A DNA stretch of 64,000 nucleotides from JAJVHZ01 sp041395385. Lineage in GTDB: Bacteria > Pseudomonadota > Gammaproteobacteria > JAJPIJ01. Location of the stretch: the NCBI GenBank assembly GCA_041395385.1, contig JAWLAN010000024.1, positions 5,873 to 69,872 on the forward strand. The letters run 5' to 3'. Of the stretch, positions 18,885-28,212 are shown piece after piece. Position 1 is the stretch's first letter, and every line of letters begins with the position of its first letter. A model generated the notes under the pieces. It had not been told where the DNA came from, searched no databases, and saw only the letters and a list, made by a program, of their open reading frames with translations. Made by a program: the position numbers and the translations under genes.

Positions 18885-20096
18885 ATGGGCGATGCTTCCA
18901 CTCATAGACGGCCACGCCGTCGGGCGGGCATGCTTCGGCGCATCGCGCGGTCCCGGCCCCTGGCTGTCCCGCCCCTTCAGCGCGCGTGCATGGCGCTGGC
19001 TCTCCTCCTGTTCTCGGCCGCCACCGTCCGCGCCGATCCGCTGGAGAACGGCAAGGCAGCCTATCTCGCCAATGACTTCGCGCGCGCCTTCGAGATCCTC
19101 AAGCCGCTGGCGGAGCAGGGCGATGCCGACGCGCAGATCACGCTCGGCATCATGTACGACTACGGGCAGGGCGTGCCGAAGGACGATGCGGCCGCCACGG
19201 AGTGGTATCGCAAGGCGGCGCTGCACGGCATCCCGACCGTGCAGCACAACCTCGGAGTGAAATACTTCGAAGGCATCGGGATCGAGAAGGACTACGCGGA
19301 GGCGGCCCGCTGGTGGCGCATGGCGGCTGATCTCGGGTTCGCCGAGTCGCAGTACAGCCTGGGGGAGATGCATGCCTGGGGCATCGGCCCGGCGAAGGAC
19401 GAGGAGACCGCGGCGCGCTGGTACCTGGCAGCGGCCGAACAGGGCCACATGCTCGCCCAGTATCGCCTGGGCGTCATGTACGCCGCCGGTCGCGGCCTGC
19501 CGGTCGATCATGACAGCGCCTATCGCTGGCTGCGGATGGCGGCCGAGCAGGGCATGCCGCAGGCGCAGTATCAGGTCGGCCGTCTCACCGAGGACGGGGT
19601 CGGCACCGCGCCCGATGCCGATGCCGCGCGCCGCTGGTACCGGCTCGCCGCCGATCAGGGTCACGAGAAGGCGGCGCAACGGCTCGAGGCGGTGGCACGG
19701 CGGGAGACGGGCATACCCGCGCCCGCGCCAGCGGCGACGAGCCCCGATCAGCCGGTTGCCGCCACCGCCGCTGCGGCGGCCGATGGCCTGTCCGCGGCCC
19801 CCCATCGGGAGGCGTGGATCCGGGAGCAGGCACCCGATCACTACACGCTGCAGCTGGTCACGGCCTCGAACGAGGCGTCGGTGGCGGGCCTCATCGATCG
19901 GCCGGAGTTCGGCCCCGATCGGGCCTACTTCAGCCGCGCGCTCGCCGACCGCACTGGGTACACGGCCATCCTCGGCGTCTACCGGTCGCGCGAGGAGGCG
20001 CAGCAGGCATTGGCCGCCCTGCCGGCGGACCTGCAGAAGACCAAGCCGTGGGTGAGGTCCTTTGCCGAGGTCCAGGCCCTGCTCGGCAGGAGGTGA
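18885..20096 (+). CDS. Exported Sel1-repeat protein with C-terminal SPOR domain
   Basis: After an N-terminal basic stretch and a hydrophobic signal (ACMALALLLFSAATVRA), the 403-aa product carries about six Sel1/TPR-like repeats (residues ~60-270, each with an AEQGDADAQ-style core and a YGQGVPKD-style loop). An Ala/Pro-rich linker and a SPOR-type domain (YTLQLVTASNEASVAGL to the end) follow. SPOR domains bind denuded peptidoglycan at division sites, so a periplasmic cell-wall role is likely but inferred. The ATG at 18885 has a GAGGGGG site; an internal ATG at 18930 gives a cleaner signal peptide. An AT-rich promoter-like stretch (18800-18830) precedes it. Confidence 0.85.
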   Translation: MGDASTHRRPRRRAGMLRRIARSRPLAVPPLQRACMALALLLFSAATVRADPLENGKAAYLANDFARAFEILKPLAEQGDADAQITLGIMYDYGQGVPKDDAAATEWYRKAALHGIPTVQHNLGVKYFEGIGIEKDYAEAARWWRMAADLGFAESQYSLGEMHAWGIGPAKDEETAARWYLAAAEQGHMLAQYRLGVMYAAGRGLPVDHDSAYRWLRMAAEQGMPQAQYQVGRLTEDGVGTAPDADAARRWYRLAADQGHEKAAQRLEAVARRETGIPAPAPAATSPDQPVAATAAAAADGLSAAPHREAWIREQAPDHYTLQLVTASNEASVAGLIDRPEFGPDRAYFSRALADRTGYTAILGVYRSREEAQQALAALPADLQKTKPWVRSFAEVQALLGRR

Positions 20097-20282
20097 ATTT
20101 CGATCGCCGCCTGTGGGTGCGGGGCGCATGGACGCAGGCGGGGCATCCCGGTACCGCTCCACGATGTTTCCCATCTCCAAAGAGATAAAGATGGAATTTG
20201 AGCTAGAGGGATAGAAAAATATTGTAACTTCATGAGACTTAAGCTATCTTTCTAATCAATCAACTCGACCGGATGCCCGGAC

Positions 20283-20561
20283 ATGACCCGATATCGCCAG
20301 GCTGTAACCCTCGTCGCCCTCCCGCTGCTGCTCGCGGCCACCACCGACGCGCCGGCGAAGGAACCGGCGGCGATTGCCGCCGACCCCATGTACATGGCCG
20401 TGTACGGCCCGGACAGACGGGTGGCATCGATCGACGTTCCTCGCGCCCTGCCCGTCGAATTCCCGGTCGCAAGCGGTTCGCGCGCCTACGATCAGGAAGA
20501 TTTCGCGCTCAACGACAGCCGCGGCAAGAACCCGTTCCAGCACCCGGGAACGGGGGACTGA
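20283..20561 (+). CDS. Small exported protein of unknown function
   Basis: The 92-aa product starts with a signal peptide (MTRYRQAVTLVALPLLLAATTDAPA) followed by a short acidic/polar mature part with no recognised domain. The end (NDSRGKNPFQHPGTGD) looks unstructured. It lies between the Sel1-SPOR gene and a putative outer-membrane protein, downstream of an AT-rich region (20190-20260) that differs from the genome average and probably carries the promoter. Codon usage fits the neighbours. It may be a real gene, but no family was recognised. Confidence 0.5.
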   Translation: MTRYRQAVTLVALPLLLAATTDAPAKEPAAIAADPMYMAVYGPDRRVASIDVPRALPVEFPVASGSRAYDQEDFALNDSRGKNPFQHPGTGD

Positions 20562-20595
20562 ACATGTCTTGAGGCCTCGATGCCGCCGGACCGCA

Positions 20596-20611
20596 GGGCC
20601 AAAGTTCAAGA
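20596..20611 (+). promoter_or_regulatory. Weak GGACCAAnGTCYAATW-type box upstream of the putative outer-membrane protein
   Basis: The 16-mer here differs from the box consensus at three specific positions. A -10-like GAAAAT begins at 20632, 36 nt from the box start, close to the spacing seen at the stronger sites. An alternative sigma-70 reading is TTGAAA (20630-20635) with TAGTAA (20653-20658), 17-bp spacer. This is the weakest member of the set. Confidence 0.3.
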
Positions 20612-20722
20612 AACAAATCAGCTCCCACCTTGAAAATCGAGAAAAATTAGATTAGTAATTCATGGAAGTAATGCTTTTCTCGAAATAAAGCACTTTAAGA
20701 GTGCCTGCCGACGGCCGGTTCC

Positions 20723-21697
20723 ATGTCCGTCAGCACGGACCAGGCACCGAAGGGAGAGGCAGTGGAGCCTGCAAAGCCTGCCGGCATGTCGTCCGACCGT
20801 CGGGGTGGTCGCCTGACCACCCTGCTGGTCGTGCTGTGTCCCCTGGGCCAGATCCTCGCCGCCGAGCTCAGCCCCCGCTACGACCCGCTCTTCATCGAAG
20901 TCTTCGGAGCCGCAACGCCCCAGGACACCGCGCGCGCCGCCGGAAGCGTCGGCGAGGCCTCCACCGCACGCGCGGGAACATGGGCCTTGCGGGCCAATGC
21001 CATGCAGAAGTACACGGACGGTCTCGCCATCGAACCGTCCGCGGTCGCCGCCGAGGACTGGCATTTCCAGCCGCGCTACGTCTACTCCACCCCGGCAGGC
21101 GGGTCCGTTGCGCTCTCGCGCGACGCGCTGACCAGGGTCTGGTCCGGCGATCTGACCGCGGGCCGCACGCTGCTGCAGGACGAGCATGGGCAGTTGCAGG
21201 TGGTGGCGGGCCTGAAACTCGGCGGCTACGAAGAGGGCGCCCGGGCGGCGCCTCTCAGCGCCGGCGGGTTCGAATCCAGCCTGGCGAACACCGCCCTCCT
21301 CCCCGCGATGGGCAGCGGCACGCTGGTGGGACCGACGCTGGGCATCGCCGGGGATCGGCAGATGGATCGGCACCGCCTCAGCGGCGTATTCCAGCAGAGC
21401 ATGCTCTACGGCCAGGCGGAGCTGACCCGAAGCGTCACGCCTAGCGCGGGCACGGAGGAATTGCGCAGCGGGGTGGAGAGCTACATCGAACGCCGGGACG
21501 TGAACGTCTCGGTCTCGGAACTGGGCGTGAAGTACCTCTACGAGCTGACCGACGGGGTCGCCTTCGGCATGGGCGCGATGGCCTCGGTGTGGTGGGACGC
21601 CCCCGGCAGCCAGCTCGACGGCAAGGGTCGCGTCATCCCGGGAGACGATACCCTCATCTATCTCGGCGGGATGGGCACGCTCGAGATGCAGTTCTGA
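20723..21697 (+). CDS. Putative outer-membrane beta-barrel protein
   Basis: The 324-aa product has an internal hydrophobic signal segment (LTTLLVVLCPLGQILA) after a ~30-residue basic lead, so the true start may be the ATG giving MSSDRRGG (20786). The mature part alternates polar and aromatic residues, with repeated short strands such as WHFQPRYVYSTP and VSELGVKYLYELT. It ends in Phe (LEMQF), the usual C-terminal signature for BAM-dependent outer-membrane proteins. No family was recognised. Its upstream region is strikingly AT-rich (20605-20700). Confidence 0.6.
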   Translation: MSVSTDQAPKGEAVEPAKPAGMSSDRRGGRLTTLLVVLCPLGQILAAELSPRYDPLFIEVFGAATPQDTARAAGSVGEASTARAGTWALRANAMQKYTDGLAIEPSAVAAEDWHFQPRYVYSTPAGGSVALSRDALTRVWSGDLTAGRTLLQDEHGQLQVVAGLKLGGYEEGARAAPLSAGGFESSLANTALLPAMGSGTLVGPTLGIAGDRQMDRHRLSGVFQQSMLYGQAELTRSVTPSAGTEELRSGVESYIERRDVNVSVSELGVKYLYELTDGVAFGMGAMASVWWDAPGSQLDGKGRVIPGDDTLIYLGGMGTLEMQF

Positions 21698-21711
21698 ACC
21701 GAAGGTTCAAA

Positions 21712-21731
21712 CCCGGGGAAGCCGCCCCGGG
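21712..21731. terminator. Hairpin between convergent genes (OMP-like gene and dusA)
   Basis: CCCGGGG (21712-21718) pairs with CCCCGGG (21725-21731) around a 6-nt loop. It sits in the 69-bp space between two gene ends, so it can serve as a bidirectional terminator, although there is no long T run. Confidence 0.5.
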
Positions 21732-21766
21732 GTATCTACGCTACCCGCCGACTCGCAGTCATCTCG

Positions 21767-22816
21767 TCACTCGTTGACGGCACGCGGGGCATCGGCCGTG
21801 TGCCGGTGACGATGCTCCGCGAGCGCCGCCGCGACGTGCCCCATGGCTCGGATCAGGATGCCGCTGCACAACGGCCCGGCGCCCGCCAGCTCGCTCAGCT
21901 CCCGGCGCCATCGGCGCGCGCCCGGCAGGCCGTTGAACAGCCCGAGGACGTGGCGCGTCATTGCGCGCATCGGCACGCCTGCCTCGAGCTCGCGCTCCAT
22001 GTAGCGGGCGAACTCCTCCACCACGGCCTCGCGCGTCGGCGACTCGCAATCGAACAGGGCCTGTTCCAGTTCCGCCAGCATGTACGGGTTGTGGTAGGCC
22101 TCGCGGCCGATCATCACGCCATCGACGTGCGCGAGATGGCCGAGTGCGGCGACAGCGGAGGCGACGCCGCCGTTGATGACGACGCTCAGGGAGGGGAACG
22201 CACGCTTGACCGCGTAGACGCGCTCGTACTGCAGCGGCGGCACCTCGCGGTTCTCCTTCGGGCTCAGGCCCGAGAGCCAGGCCTTGCGGGCGTGCAGGAT
22301 GAAGACCTCGCAACCCGCCTCGGCGACGGTGCCGATGAAGTGGTGCAGGTGCTCGTCGTGGTCGAGCGCGTCGATGCCGAGCCGCGTCTTCACGGTGACC
22401 GGGATGGGCACGGCTGCGCGCATGGCAGCCACACAGTCGGCGACGAGCCGCGGCTCGGCCATGAGGCAGGCGCCGAAGCGGCCGTCCTGGACGCGATCGC
22501 TGGGGCAGCCGCAGTTGAGATTGACCTCGTCGTAGCCCTGCTCGTAGCCGTATCTTGCACATTGGGCCAATGCGACGGGATCGCTGCCGCCGAGCTGCAA
22601 TGCGAGAGGGTGCTCGGCCGGGTCGAAGTTCAGGAAACGTTCACGATCGCCGTGCAGCAATGCGCCCGTCGTCACCATCTCCGTGTACAGACGCGCATGC
22701 GGCGAGATGAGGCGAAGGAAGTACCGGCAGTGCCGGTCCGTCCATTCCATCATCGGCGCGACACTGAGGCGGCGGCTGAGGTGCTCGGGCAAGGGGCTGC
22801 TCACGGTTTCGTGCAT
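21767..22816 (-). CDS. dusA: tRNA-dihydrouridine synthase A
   Basis: The 349-aa product has the Dus flavin-barrel motifs: RLSVAPMMEWTDRHCRYFLR at the start, the catalytic Cys in NLNCGCPSDRVQ, KTRLGID, and the FMN-phosphate site VVINGG plus DGVMIGREAYHNP. The WTDRHCR segment and the C-terminal domain point to DusA rather than DusB or DusC. It reduces uridines 20/20a in the tRNA D-loop using FMN and NADPH. ATG at 22816 is chosen over an upstream GTG at 22849; neither has a clear ribosome site. Confidence 0.94.
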   Translation of the reverse strand: MHETVSSPLPEHLSRRLSVAPMMEWTDRHCRYFLRLISPHARLYTEMVTTGALLHGDRERFLNFDPAEHPLALQLGGSDPVALAQCARYGYEQGYDEVNLNCGCPSDRVQDGRFGACLMAEPRLVADCVAAMRAAVPIPVTVKTRLGIDALDHDEHLHHFIGTVAEAGCEVFILHARKAWLSGLSPKENREVPPLQYERVYAVKRAFPSLSVVINGGVASAVAALGHLAHVDGVMIGREAYHNPYMLAELEQALFDCESPTREAVVEEFARYMERELEAGVPMRAMTRHVLGLFNGLPGARRWRRELSELAGAGPLCSGILIRAMGHVAAALAEHRHRHTADAPRAVNE

Positions 22817-23067
22817 CGGTGTTACAGGAGAACGTTCGAAGCGAACCACGCGGCGGGCAAGTCTAGCATCGCTCGGCCGTTCCGGGCACGTGGCGGATGC
22901 CGCGATACGGCGCGGACGTGAGCCCGGGCTGCCGGCGGTCGATTCGTGCCCCGAGTGTCATGATATAGAATGCGCAGTGTACGGGCTCGAACGGGGTGTC
23001 CGAGCGCCGGAAGCACCGAGGAGATGGCTGCGGGTGCCAGTGTACAGCGATGGCTCACGAGGAACCG

Positions 23068-24354
23068 ATGGCAGCGCGCGGACACACCCTGGCGATCCTC
23101 ACGGCGATCTTCACGATCAGCTTCATGGACCGCCAGATCCTGGCGATACTGTTCGAGCCGCTGAAGCGCGAGTTCGAGCTGACGGACACGCAGCTCGGGT
23201 TGCTCAGCGGCCCGGCATTCGTGCTGTTTTATACGGCCCTCGGCATACCCGTTGCGCTGTGGGCCGATCGCGGCAACCGCAGCCGGATCATCGGCCTTGC
23301 CCTGGTCGTGTTCAGTACCATGACCGTGCTCTGCGGCCTTGCCGCCAGCTTCTGGCAGCTGCTGCTGGCGCGGATCGGCGTCGCCGTGGGAGAGGCGGGC
23401 ACCAACCCCCCCTCGCAATCGATCATCGCTGAACTCTATGGCCCCGAGGAACGCACCGCCGCGATGGGTTGGTTTTCGCTCGGCCCGCACCTCGGCCTGC
23501 TGCTCGGCCTGCTTCTGGGCGGCTGGCTCGGCCAGTGGTATGGCTGGCGTGCCGCGCTATGGACCGCCGGCGCGATCGGCATCGCCTGCGCCGTCATGGT
23601 TCGAGTATCGCTGCACGAACCCCCGCGGGACCTGTCCGGCGGACCCCCCGCGAAGAGTCCGGCGACGCTGCGCGAAGGCTGCGGATTCATATTGTCCCAC
23701 CACGCGCTGCGGCACCTTTACGTCGGCGGTTCGTTGCTCAGCTTCGTTGCGTACGGCCTGGTCACCTGGCTGCCGTCATTCCTGATGCGCACGCATGGAC
23801 TCACGACCGGGCAGGCGGGGACCGCGGTCGCCGTCATGATGGGCATACTAGGCGCCGTCGGCACCCTGGCGGGTTCGCGTCTGACGAATCGCCTGGCGCG
23901 CGCCGGTATTCACTGGAAGGCCCGGGCTCCGGCGCTAGGCGCAATGGCGATGCTGTTGTTCGTGGTGGGTGGCATACTCGCCGACAATCTAGCCGCAGCG
24001 CTCATCTGTCTTGGTATCGCGAGCATCGGCATCGTGTGGTTCCTCCCACCCACCTTTGCGCTGGTGCAGGATCTGACCGACCCGCGCATGCGCGCCCTCG
24101 CGGCGGCGCTGTTGCTGTTCGTGGGCAACCTCGTCGGCCTTGGTCTCGGGTCCCAGCTGATCGGCCTGCTGAGCGACGCGCTGGCGCCGCGCCTTGGGCC
24201 GGATGCCTTGCGTCATGCGCTGCTCCTGGTGGTGCCCATCGGCCTCTGGGGGGCTTATCATTACCTCCGGGCTGCCCGTGCAGTGACTGCCGCGACCGGC
24301 GCCGAGATCAACGCTCATCCACCGCCGGCGCACGCCGGACTGCGCAATGCATAG
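23068..24354 (+). CDS. MFS transporter (Spinster-like)
   Basis: The 428-aa product has 12 predicted membrane spans and the MFS loop-2/3 motif as ALWADRGNRSR. An FTISFMDRQILAILFEPLKREFELTDTQLGLL opening is typical of Spinster-like and sugar-phosphate-type MFS carriers. The substrate is unknown. ATG at 23068 has a GAGGA site 5 nt upstream; ATG at 23050 is the other option but lacks one. Its stop overlaps the start of the downstream histidine kinase by 8 bp, so transporter and sensor are likely cotranscribed, hinting that the transported or sensed compounds are related. A TATAGAAT-type -10 sits near 22974. Confidence 0.85.
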   Translation: MAARGHTLAILTAIFTISFMDRQILAILFEPLKREFELTDTQLGLLSGPAFVLFYTALGIPVALWADRGNRSRIIGLALVVFSTMTVLCGLAASFWQLLLARIGVAVGEAGTNPPSQSIIAELYGPEERTAAMGWFSLGPHLGLLLGLLLGGWLGQWYGWRAALWTAGAIGIACAVMVRVSLHEPPRDLSGGPPAKSPATLREGCGFILSHHALRHLYVGGSLLSFVAYGLVTWLPSFLMRTHGLTTGQAGTAVAVMMGILGAVGTLAGSRLTNRLARAGIHWKARAPALGAMAMLLFVVGGILADNLAAALICLGIASIGIVWFLPPTFALVQDLTDPRMRALAAALLLFVGNLVGLGLGSQLIGLLSDALAPRLGPDALRHALLLVVPIGLWGAYHYLRAARAVTAATGAEINAHPPPAHAGLRNA

Positions 24355-27300
24355 CCTCGCATCCGATTCCGCGTCCGCGCGAACCGTGGACACCCGCTCA
24401 GGAGTGTTCGAAACCAGCCCCCCGGAGAATTTCGAGGTGCTCGTCTCCGAGCTTTCGGCCGACTTCGTGGCCATGCCCGTGGAGGCGATCGATGCCGGCA
24501 TCGAGTCATGGCTGGAGCGCATAGTGCGGGCGCTCCGGCTGGAACGATCGGCCCTGGCCCAGATCTCAGACGACGGGCAGCTGCTCGTGCGCACGCATGC
24601 CTTTACCGCCCCGGGCTATCCGTCGCTGCCGGAATACATCAGGACCGAAAACGAACTTCCATGGCTGGGACGCCAGATCCGCGCAGGGCGAACCATCGTC
24701 GTCTCGAAACTGGAGGATCTCCCGGCGGAGGCCGCTCAGGAGAGGCAGTTCATGCAGTCGAAGGCGGGGCCGAAGTCGAACGTCATGCTGCCATTGAAGG
24801 TCGGCGGCAACGTGATCGGCCTCATCACCTTCGCCTCTCTCAGCCGGGAACGCGAGTGGTCGCAGGACCTCGTCAAGCGACTGGAGCTGATTGCCGGTAT
24901 CATCGGCAATGCCCTGATGCGGAAGCGCAAGGAACGGCAGATCGGCAGTCTGCTTCGGTTCGAGCAGCTGTTGTCGAGGATTTCGGCAACTTTCGTTCGG
25001 TTGCCTGCAGAGGACATCGACGGGGCGCTGACGGACTCGCTGCAAGAGGTCGTCGAGTTCCTGGGCATCGATCGCGGCACCATCGTTTCGTTTTCTGCCG
25101 ACCGCGCGGTGCTGTACCGCACCCACTGGCACGCCATTGCCGACATCGAGCCGATGCCTGCAACGCTGGGCACCGACCACGCGTGGACGTTCGGCCAGCT
25201 GCGCCAGGGCCAGCCGGTGGTCGTCTCCCGCGTCGCCGACCTGCCGGCGGAGGCGGCCCTGGAGCGTGAATACCTCGAGCGCGTTGGCGTCCGCTCGACG
25301 GTGGCCATTCCGCTTTTTCTGGGAGACGCGATGCTGGGCGCCGCGATCTTCTCGGCGTTGCGGGAGGAAATCCGGTGGCCCGAGGCGCTCGTGCAGCGTC
25401 TGCAGCTGCTGGGAGGGGTGCTCGCGAGCGCCCTGGGCCGGAAGGCCATGGAGGAGGTGCAGCGGGAGACGCTGCGCTTCGAGCAGCTCATCGCCAACGT
25501 CTCGGCGCGACTGGCCGCGGTCGTGCCCGATCGCGCCGGCGAGGAGATCACGCGCGCGCTGGGGGAGATTCTGCAATTCTTCGGTGCCGACCACTGCAGC
25601 CTCACTGAGGGCGACCTGGTCAAAGGCGACGCGCATATCCGTTATCTCGCGAGCGGTCCCGGCATCGCCTCCCTGCCCACCGATATCGACTATGCGTCAG
25701 AATGTCCGCTGACATACGACAGGCTGTTCCGTCAGAGCGAGACCCTGGTGCGCAGCCGCATGGGCGACTACCCGGCCGAGGACTCCATAGACCGGGAGAT
25801 GGTCGAGGTTTTCGGCATACGTGCAATATTGGCCATCCCGATTGCGGTGGGAGAACGGCTGCGCTACTGCCTCGGACTCGGCTCCAGTCGCGAGAACATC
25901 GTCTGGCCCGAGGAATACGTCCCACGGCTGCGCATGCTCGGCGACGCACTCGTCAACGCGTTGCTGCGGACCCGATCGGACGAGGCCTTGCGTACCAGCG
26001 AGGAACGGTTTCGCCGTGTCGTGGAGTCGGCGCCCAACGGGGTGATGATGGTCGATGCGGATGGCCGCATAGTCCTGGCCAACCCCCAGCTCGAGCGGAT
26101 GTTCGGTTACGGCCACGGTGAGTTGCTGGGCAGTCACGTCGAGACACTGGTGCCGCTACGGGATCGCGAACGGCACCTGGCATATCGGCGCGAGTACCTG
26201 GCGGACGCCGAGATTCGCCAGATGGGAAGCGGCAGGGAACTGTACGGGTTGCGCAAGGACGGGGGCGAGATCCCCGTGGAGATCGGCCTGAATCCGATGG
26301 GGACGAGCGAAGGTCGGTTCGTGCTGGCGACGATCGTGGACGCCACCGAGCGCAAGCGGGCGGAGACTGCCCTGCGCGACAGCGCGCGCAGCCTGGCCGA
26401 GGCCCAGCAGATCGCGAGGCTCGGGAGCTGGGAGTGGGACGTGGTCGCACAGAAAGTCCAGCTCTCCGACGAGGCGCAGCGGATCGTCGGTGCCGAGATG
26501 GCGAAGTCCAGCGATTTCATCGCTATTGCGCACCCGCAGGACCGCTCCGAGCTTGCGGAGGCGATGGCGCGGCTCTGGCGCGAACAGCAGGGGCCGGTGG
26601 ACCTGGAGTTCCGCATCGTGCCTCCGGACGGCGGGCAGCGCATCGTGCGTGTCCGAGGGCAAAGCTATTTCGGGCAGGATGGCTCGCCGCTGCGCGCGGT
26701 CGGAACGATACAGGACGTCAGCGAGGTGCGACAGGCGGAGGCGGAGACGCGCGAGCTGCGGACGCAGCTCTGGCACATCGATCGCGTCGCGCGCAGCGGC
26801 ACGCTCACCGCCTCGCTGGCGCATGAACTGAACCAGCCGCTGACGGCGATCTTGAGCAATGCGCAGGCCGGGCTGCGGTTCCTGGCACGCGGCAACCCGG
26901 ACATCGCCGAGCTGCGCGAGATACTCGGGGATATCGCGCGCGACGACAAGCGCGCGGCAGCCGTGATCAGCGGCCTGCGCGCCATGATGCGGCACAGGGA
27001 AACCGAACGCGAGAGCGTCGAGATGGCAGGCGTCCTGACGGAGGTCCTGGGCCTGCTTCACAGCGAGCTCATCGGCGCGGGCATCGAACTGAAGGCGGAC
27101 TTCGAGCAGGGTTGCTGCGTGCTTGCCGACCGTGTGCAGTTGCAGCAGGTCGTCCTCAACCTGGTGATGAACGCCGTCGAGGCCATGCGCGACTCGCATG
27201 CGCAGGAGCGACGCATATCGGTCGCCTGCGGCGGCGCCGGCGCCGCCGTGCAGGTGCGTGTGCAGGATACCGGCCCGGGCATTTCGCCGGAGCGGCGGGA

Positions 27301-27508
27301 GTCGGTCTTCGACGCATTCGCGACCACGAAACCCGAGGGGATGGGCCTCGGGCTCGCCGTCTGCCGATCGATCATCGAATCGCACGGCGGTACCATCCGG
27401 GTCGAGGCCGGCGATGGCGGTCACGGCTCGAGGTTCATCTTCGAAATTCCAGCCGCGGCCGACACCAGTGCCGATGACGTGAACAATGGCGAGGGTGTTG
27501 CGCGGTGA
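24347..27508 (+). CDS. Large sensor histidine kinase: three GAF, two PAS, HisKA, HATPase
   Basis: The 1053-aa product has no membrane span. Three GAF-like repeats (~35-195, ~205-365, ~375-540) share a recurring VxSRxxDxPAExxxxRExxE element and a WPExxVxRLxxLG helix. They are followed by two PAS domains (~545-665 and ~680-795, the first with NGVMMVDADGRIVLANPQLERMFGY) and a kinase core. The phospho-acceptor is His826 in SLAHELNQPLTAI, as in FixL/TodS-type kinases; the N box is LNLVMNAVEAM and the G boxes DTGPGIS and GMGLGLAV. It overlaps the MFS gene by 8 bp and the response regulator by GTGA. The signal is unknown: the GAF domains could bind haem, nucleotide or small aromatics. Confidence 0.92.
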   Translation: MHSLASDSASARTVDTRSGVFETSPPENFEVLVSELSADFVAMPVEAIDAGIESWLERIVRALRLERSALAQISDDGQLLVRTHAFTAPGYPSLPEYIRTENELPWLGRQIRAGRTIVVSKLEDLPAEAAQERQFMQSKAGPKSNVMLPLKVGGNVIGLITFASLSREREWSQDLVKRLELIAGIIGNALMRKRKERQIGSLLRFEQLLSRISATFVRLPAEDIDGALTDSLQEVVEFLGIDRGTIVSFSADRAVLYRTHWHAIADIEPMPATLGTDHAWTFGQLRQGQPVVVSRVADLPAEAALEREYLERVGVRSTVAIPLFLGDAMLGAAIFSALREEIRWPEALVQRLQLLGGVLASALGRKAMEEVQRETLRFEQLIANVSARLAAVVPDRAGEEITRALGEILQFFGADHCSLTEGDLVKGDAHIRYLASGPGIASLPTDIDYASECPLTYDRLFRQSETLVRSRMGDYPAEDSIDREMVEVFGIRAILAIPIAVGERLRYCLGLGSSRENIVWPEEYVPRLRMLGDALVNALLRTRSDEALRTSEERFRRVVESAPNGVMMVDADGRIVLANPQLERMFGYGHGELLGSHVETLVPLRDRERHLAYRREYLADAEIRQMGSGRELYGLRKDGGEIPVEIGLNPMGTSEGRFVLATIVDATERKRAETALRDSARSLAEAQQIARLGSWEWDVVAQKVQLSDEAQRIVGAEMAKSSDFIAIAHPQDRSELAEAMARLWREQQGPVDLEFRIVPPDGGQRIVRVRGQSYFGQDGSPLRAVGTIQDVSEVRQAEAETRELRTQLWHIDRVARSGTLTASLAHELNQPLTAILSNAQAGLRFLARGNPDIAELREILGDIARDDKRAAAVISGLRAMMRHRETERESVEMAGVLTEVLGLLHSELIGAGIELKADFEQGCCVLADRVQLQQVVLNLVMNAVEAMRDSHAQERRISVACGGAGAAVQVRVQDTGPGISPERRESVFDAFATTKPEGMGLGLAVCRSIIESHGGTIRVEAGDGGHGSRFIFEIPAAADTSADDVNNGEGVAR

Positions 27509-28167
27509 ATGGCGACCCGGCAACCGTGTTCGTCGTGGACGACGACCCGTCCGTCCGCCGGGGTCTCGATCGGCTGCTGCGCTCGGCCGGGTACAGGGTG
27601 GAGGTATTCGAGTCGGCGAAGGAGTTCCTGGCGCGGCCCCCCTACGGCGGCACCGGCTGCATGATCCTGGACGTGCAGATGCCCGGTACCCCGGGCCCGG
27701 AACTGCACAGCCAGATCGCGGAGCAGGGCATTTCCCTCCCCGTCGTCTTTCTCACCGCCCATGGCGACGTCTCGACCGGTGTGTCGGCAATGAAGAAGGG
27801 CGCGCTCGATTTCCTGGAGAAGCCCGTGGACGACGAGGTCCTGCTCGAGGTGGTGCGGCAGGCGATCGCGCGGCACGCCGCCACGCAGGCGCATGAAAAG
27901 GATCGCCGTCGGATCGAGGACCGTCTCGCGACGCTCTCCGCGCGCGAGCGCGACGTGATGCTGGAGGTCATCCAGGGCAAGCTCAACAAGCAGATCGGGG
28001 CGGCGCTCGGGATCACCGAAAAGACCGTGAAGGTCCACCGCGGTCGCGTCATGGAGAAGATGGGCGTCGGGTCCGTCGCCGGGCTCGTGCATCTCTGCGA
28101 CGCCGTCGGCATCACGCCCGAATCGCCTGCGGCTGCGGCGGCCGACTCTATCCGCCAGGTATCCTGA
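27505..28167 (+). CDS. FixJ-like response regulator (REC plus LuxR-type HTH)
   Basis: The 220-aa product has a receiver domain (residues 1-125) with acidic pair DDD, phospho-acceptor Asp56 in LDVQMP, Thr in FLTAHGD and Lys in FLEKPVDD. The LuxR/FixJ helix-turn-helix (residues ~135-200) includes LSARERDVMLEVIQGKLNKQIGAALGITEKTVKVHRGRVMEKM. The GTG start at 27505 overlaps the kinase stop (GTGA), so it is the kinase's cognate partner. It is the only clear DNA-binding regulator in the window and hence a candidate for the GGACCAAnGTCYAATW boxes; that link is inference. Confidence 0.93.
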   Translation: MNGDPATVFVVDDDPSVRRGLDRLLRSAGYRVEVFESAKEFLARPPYGGTGCMILDVQMPGTPGPELHSQIAEQGISLPVVFLTAHGDVSTGVSAMKKGALDFLEKPVDDEVLLEVVRQAIARHAATQAHEKDRRRIEDRLATLSARERDVMLEVIQGKLNKQIGAALGITEKTVKVHRGRVMEKMGVGSVAGLVHLCDAVGITPESPAAAAADSIRQVS

Positions 28168-28212
28168 GGGTGCGACCACCGGCGCAACACGCCGGGCACC
28201 TCTCGTCCGCAT

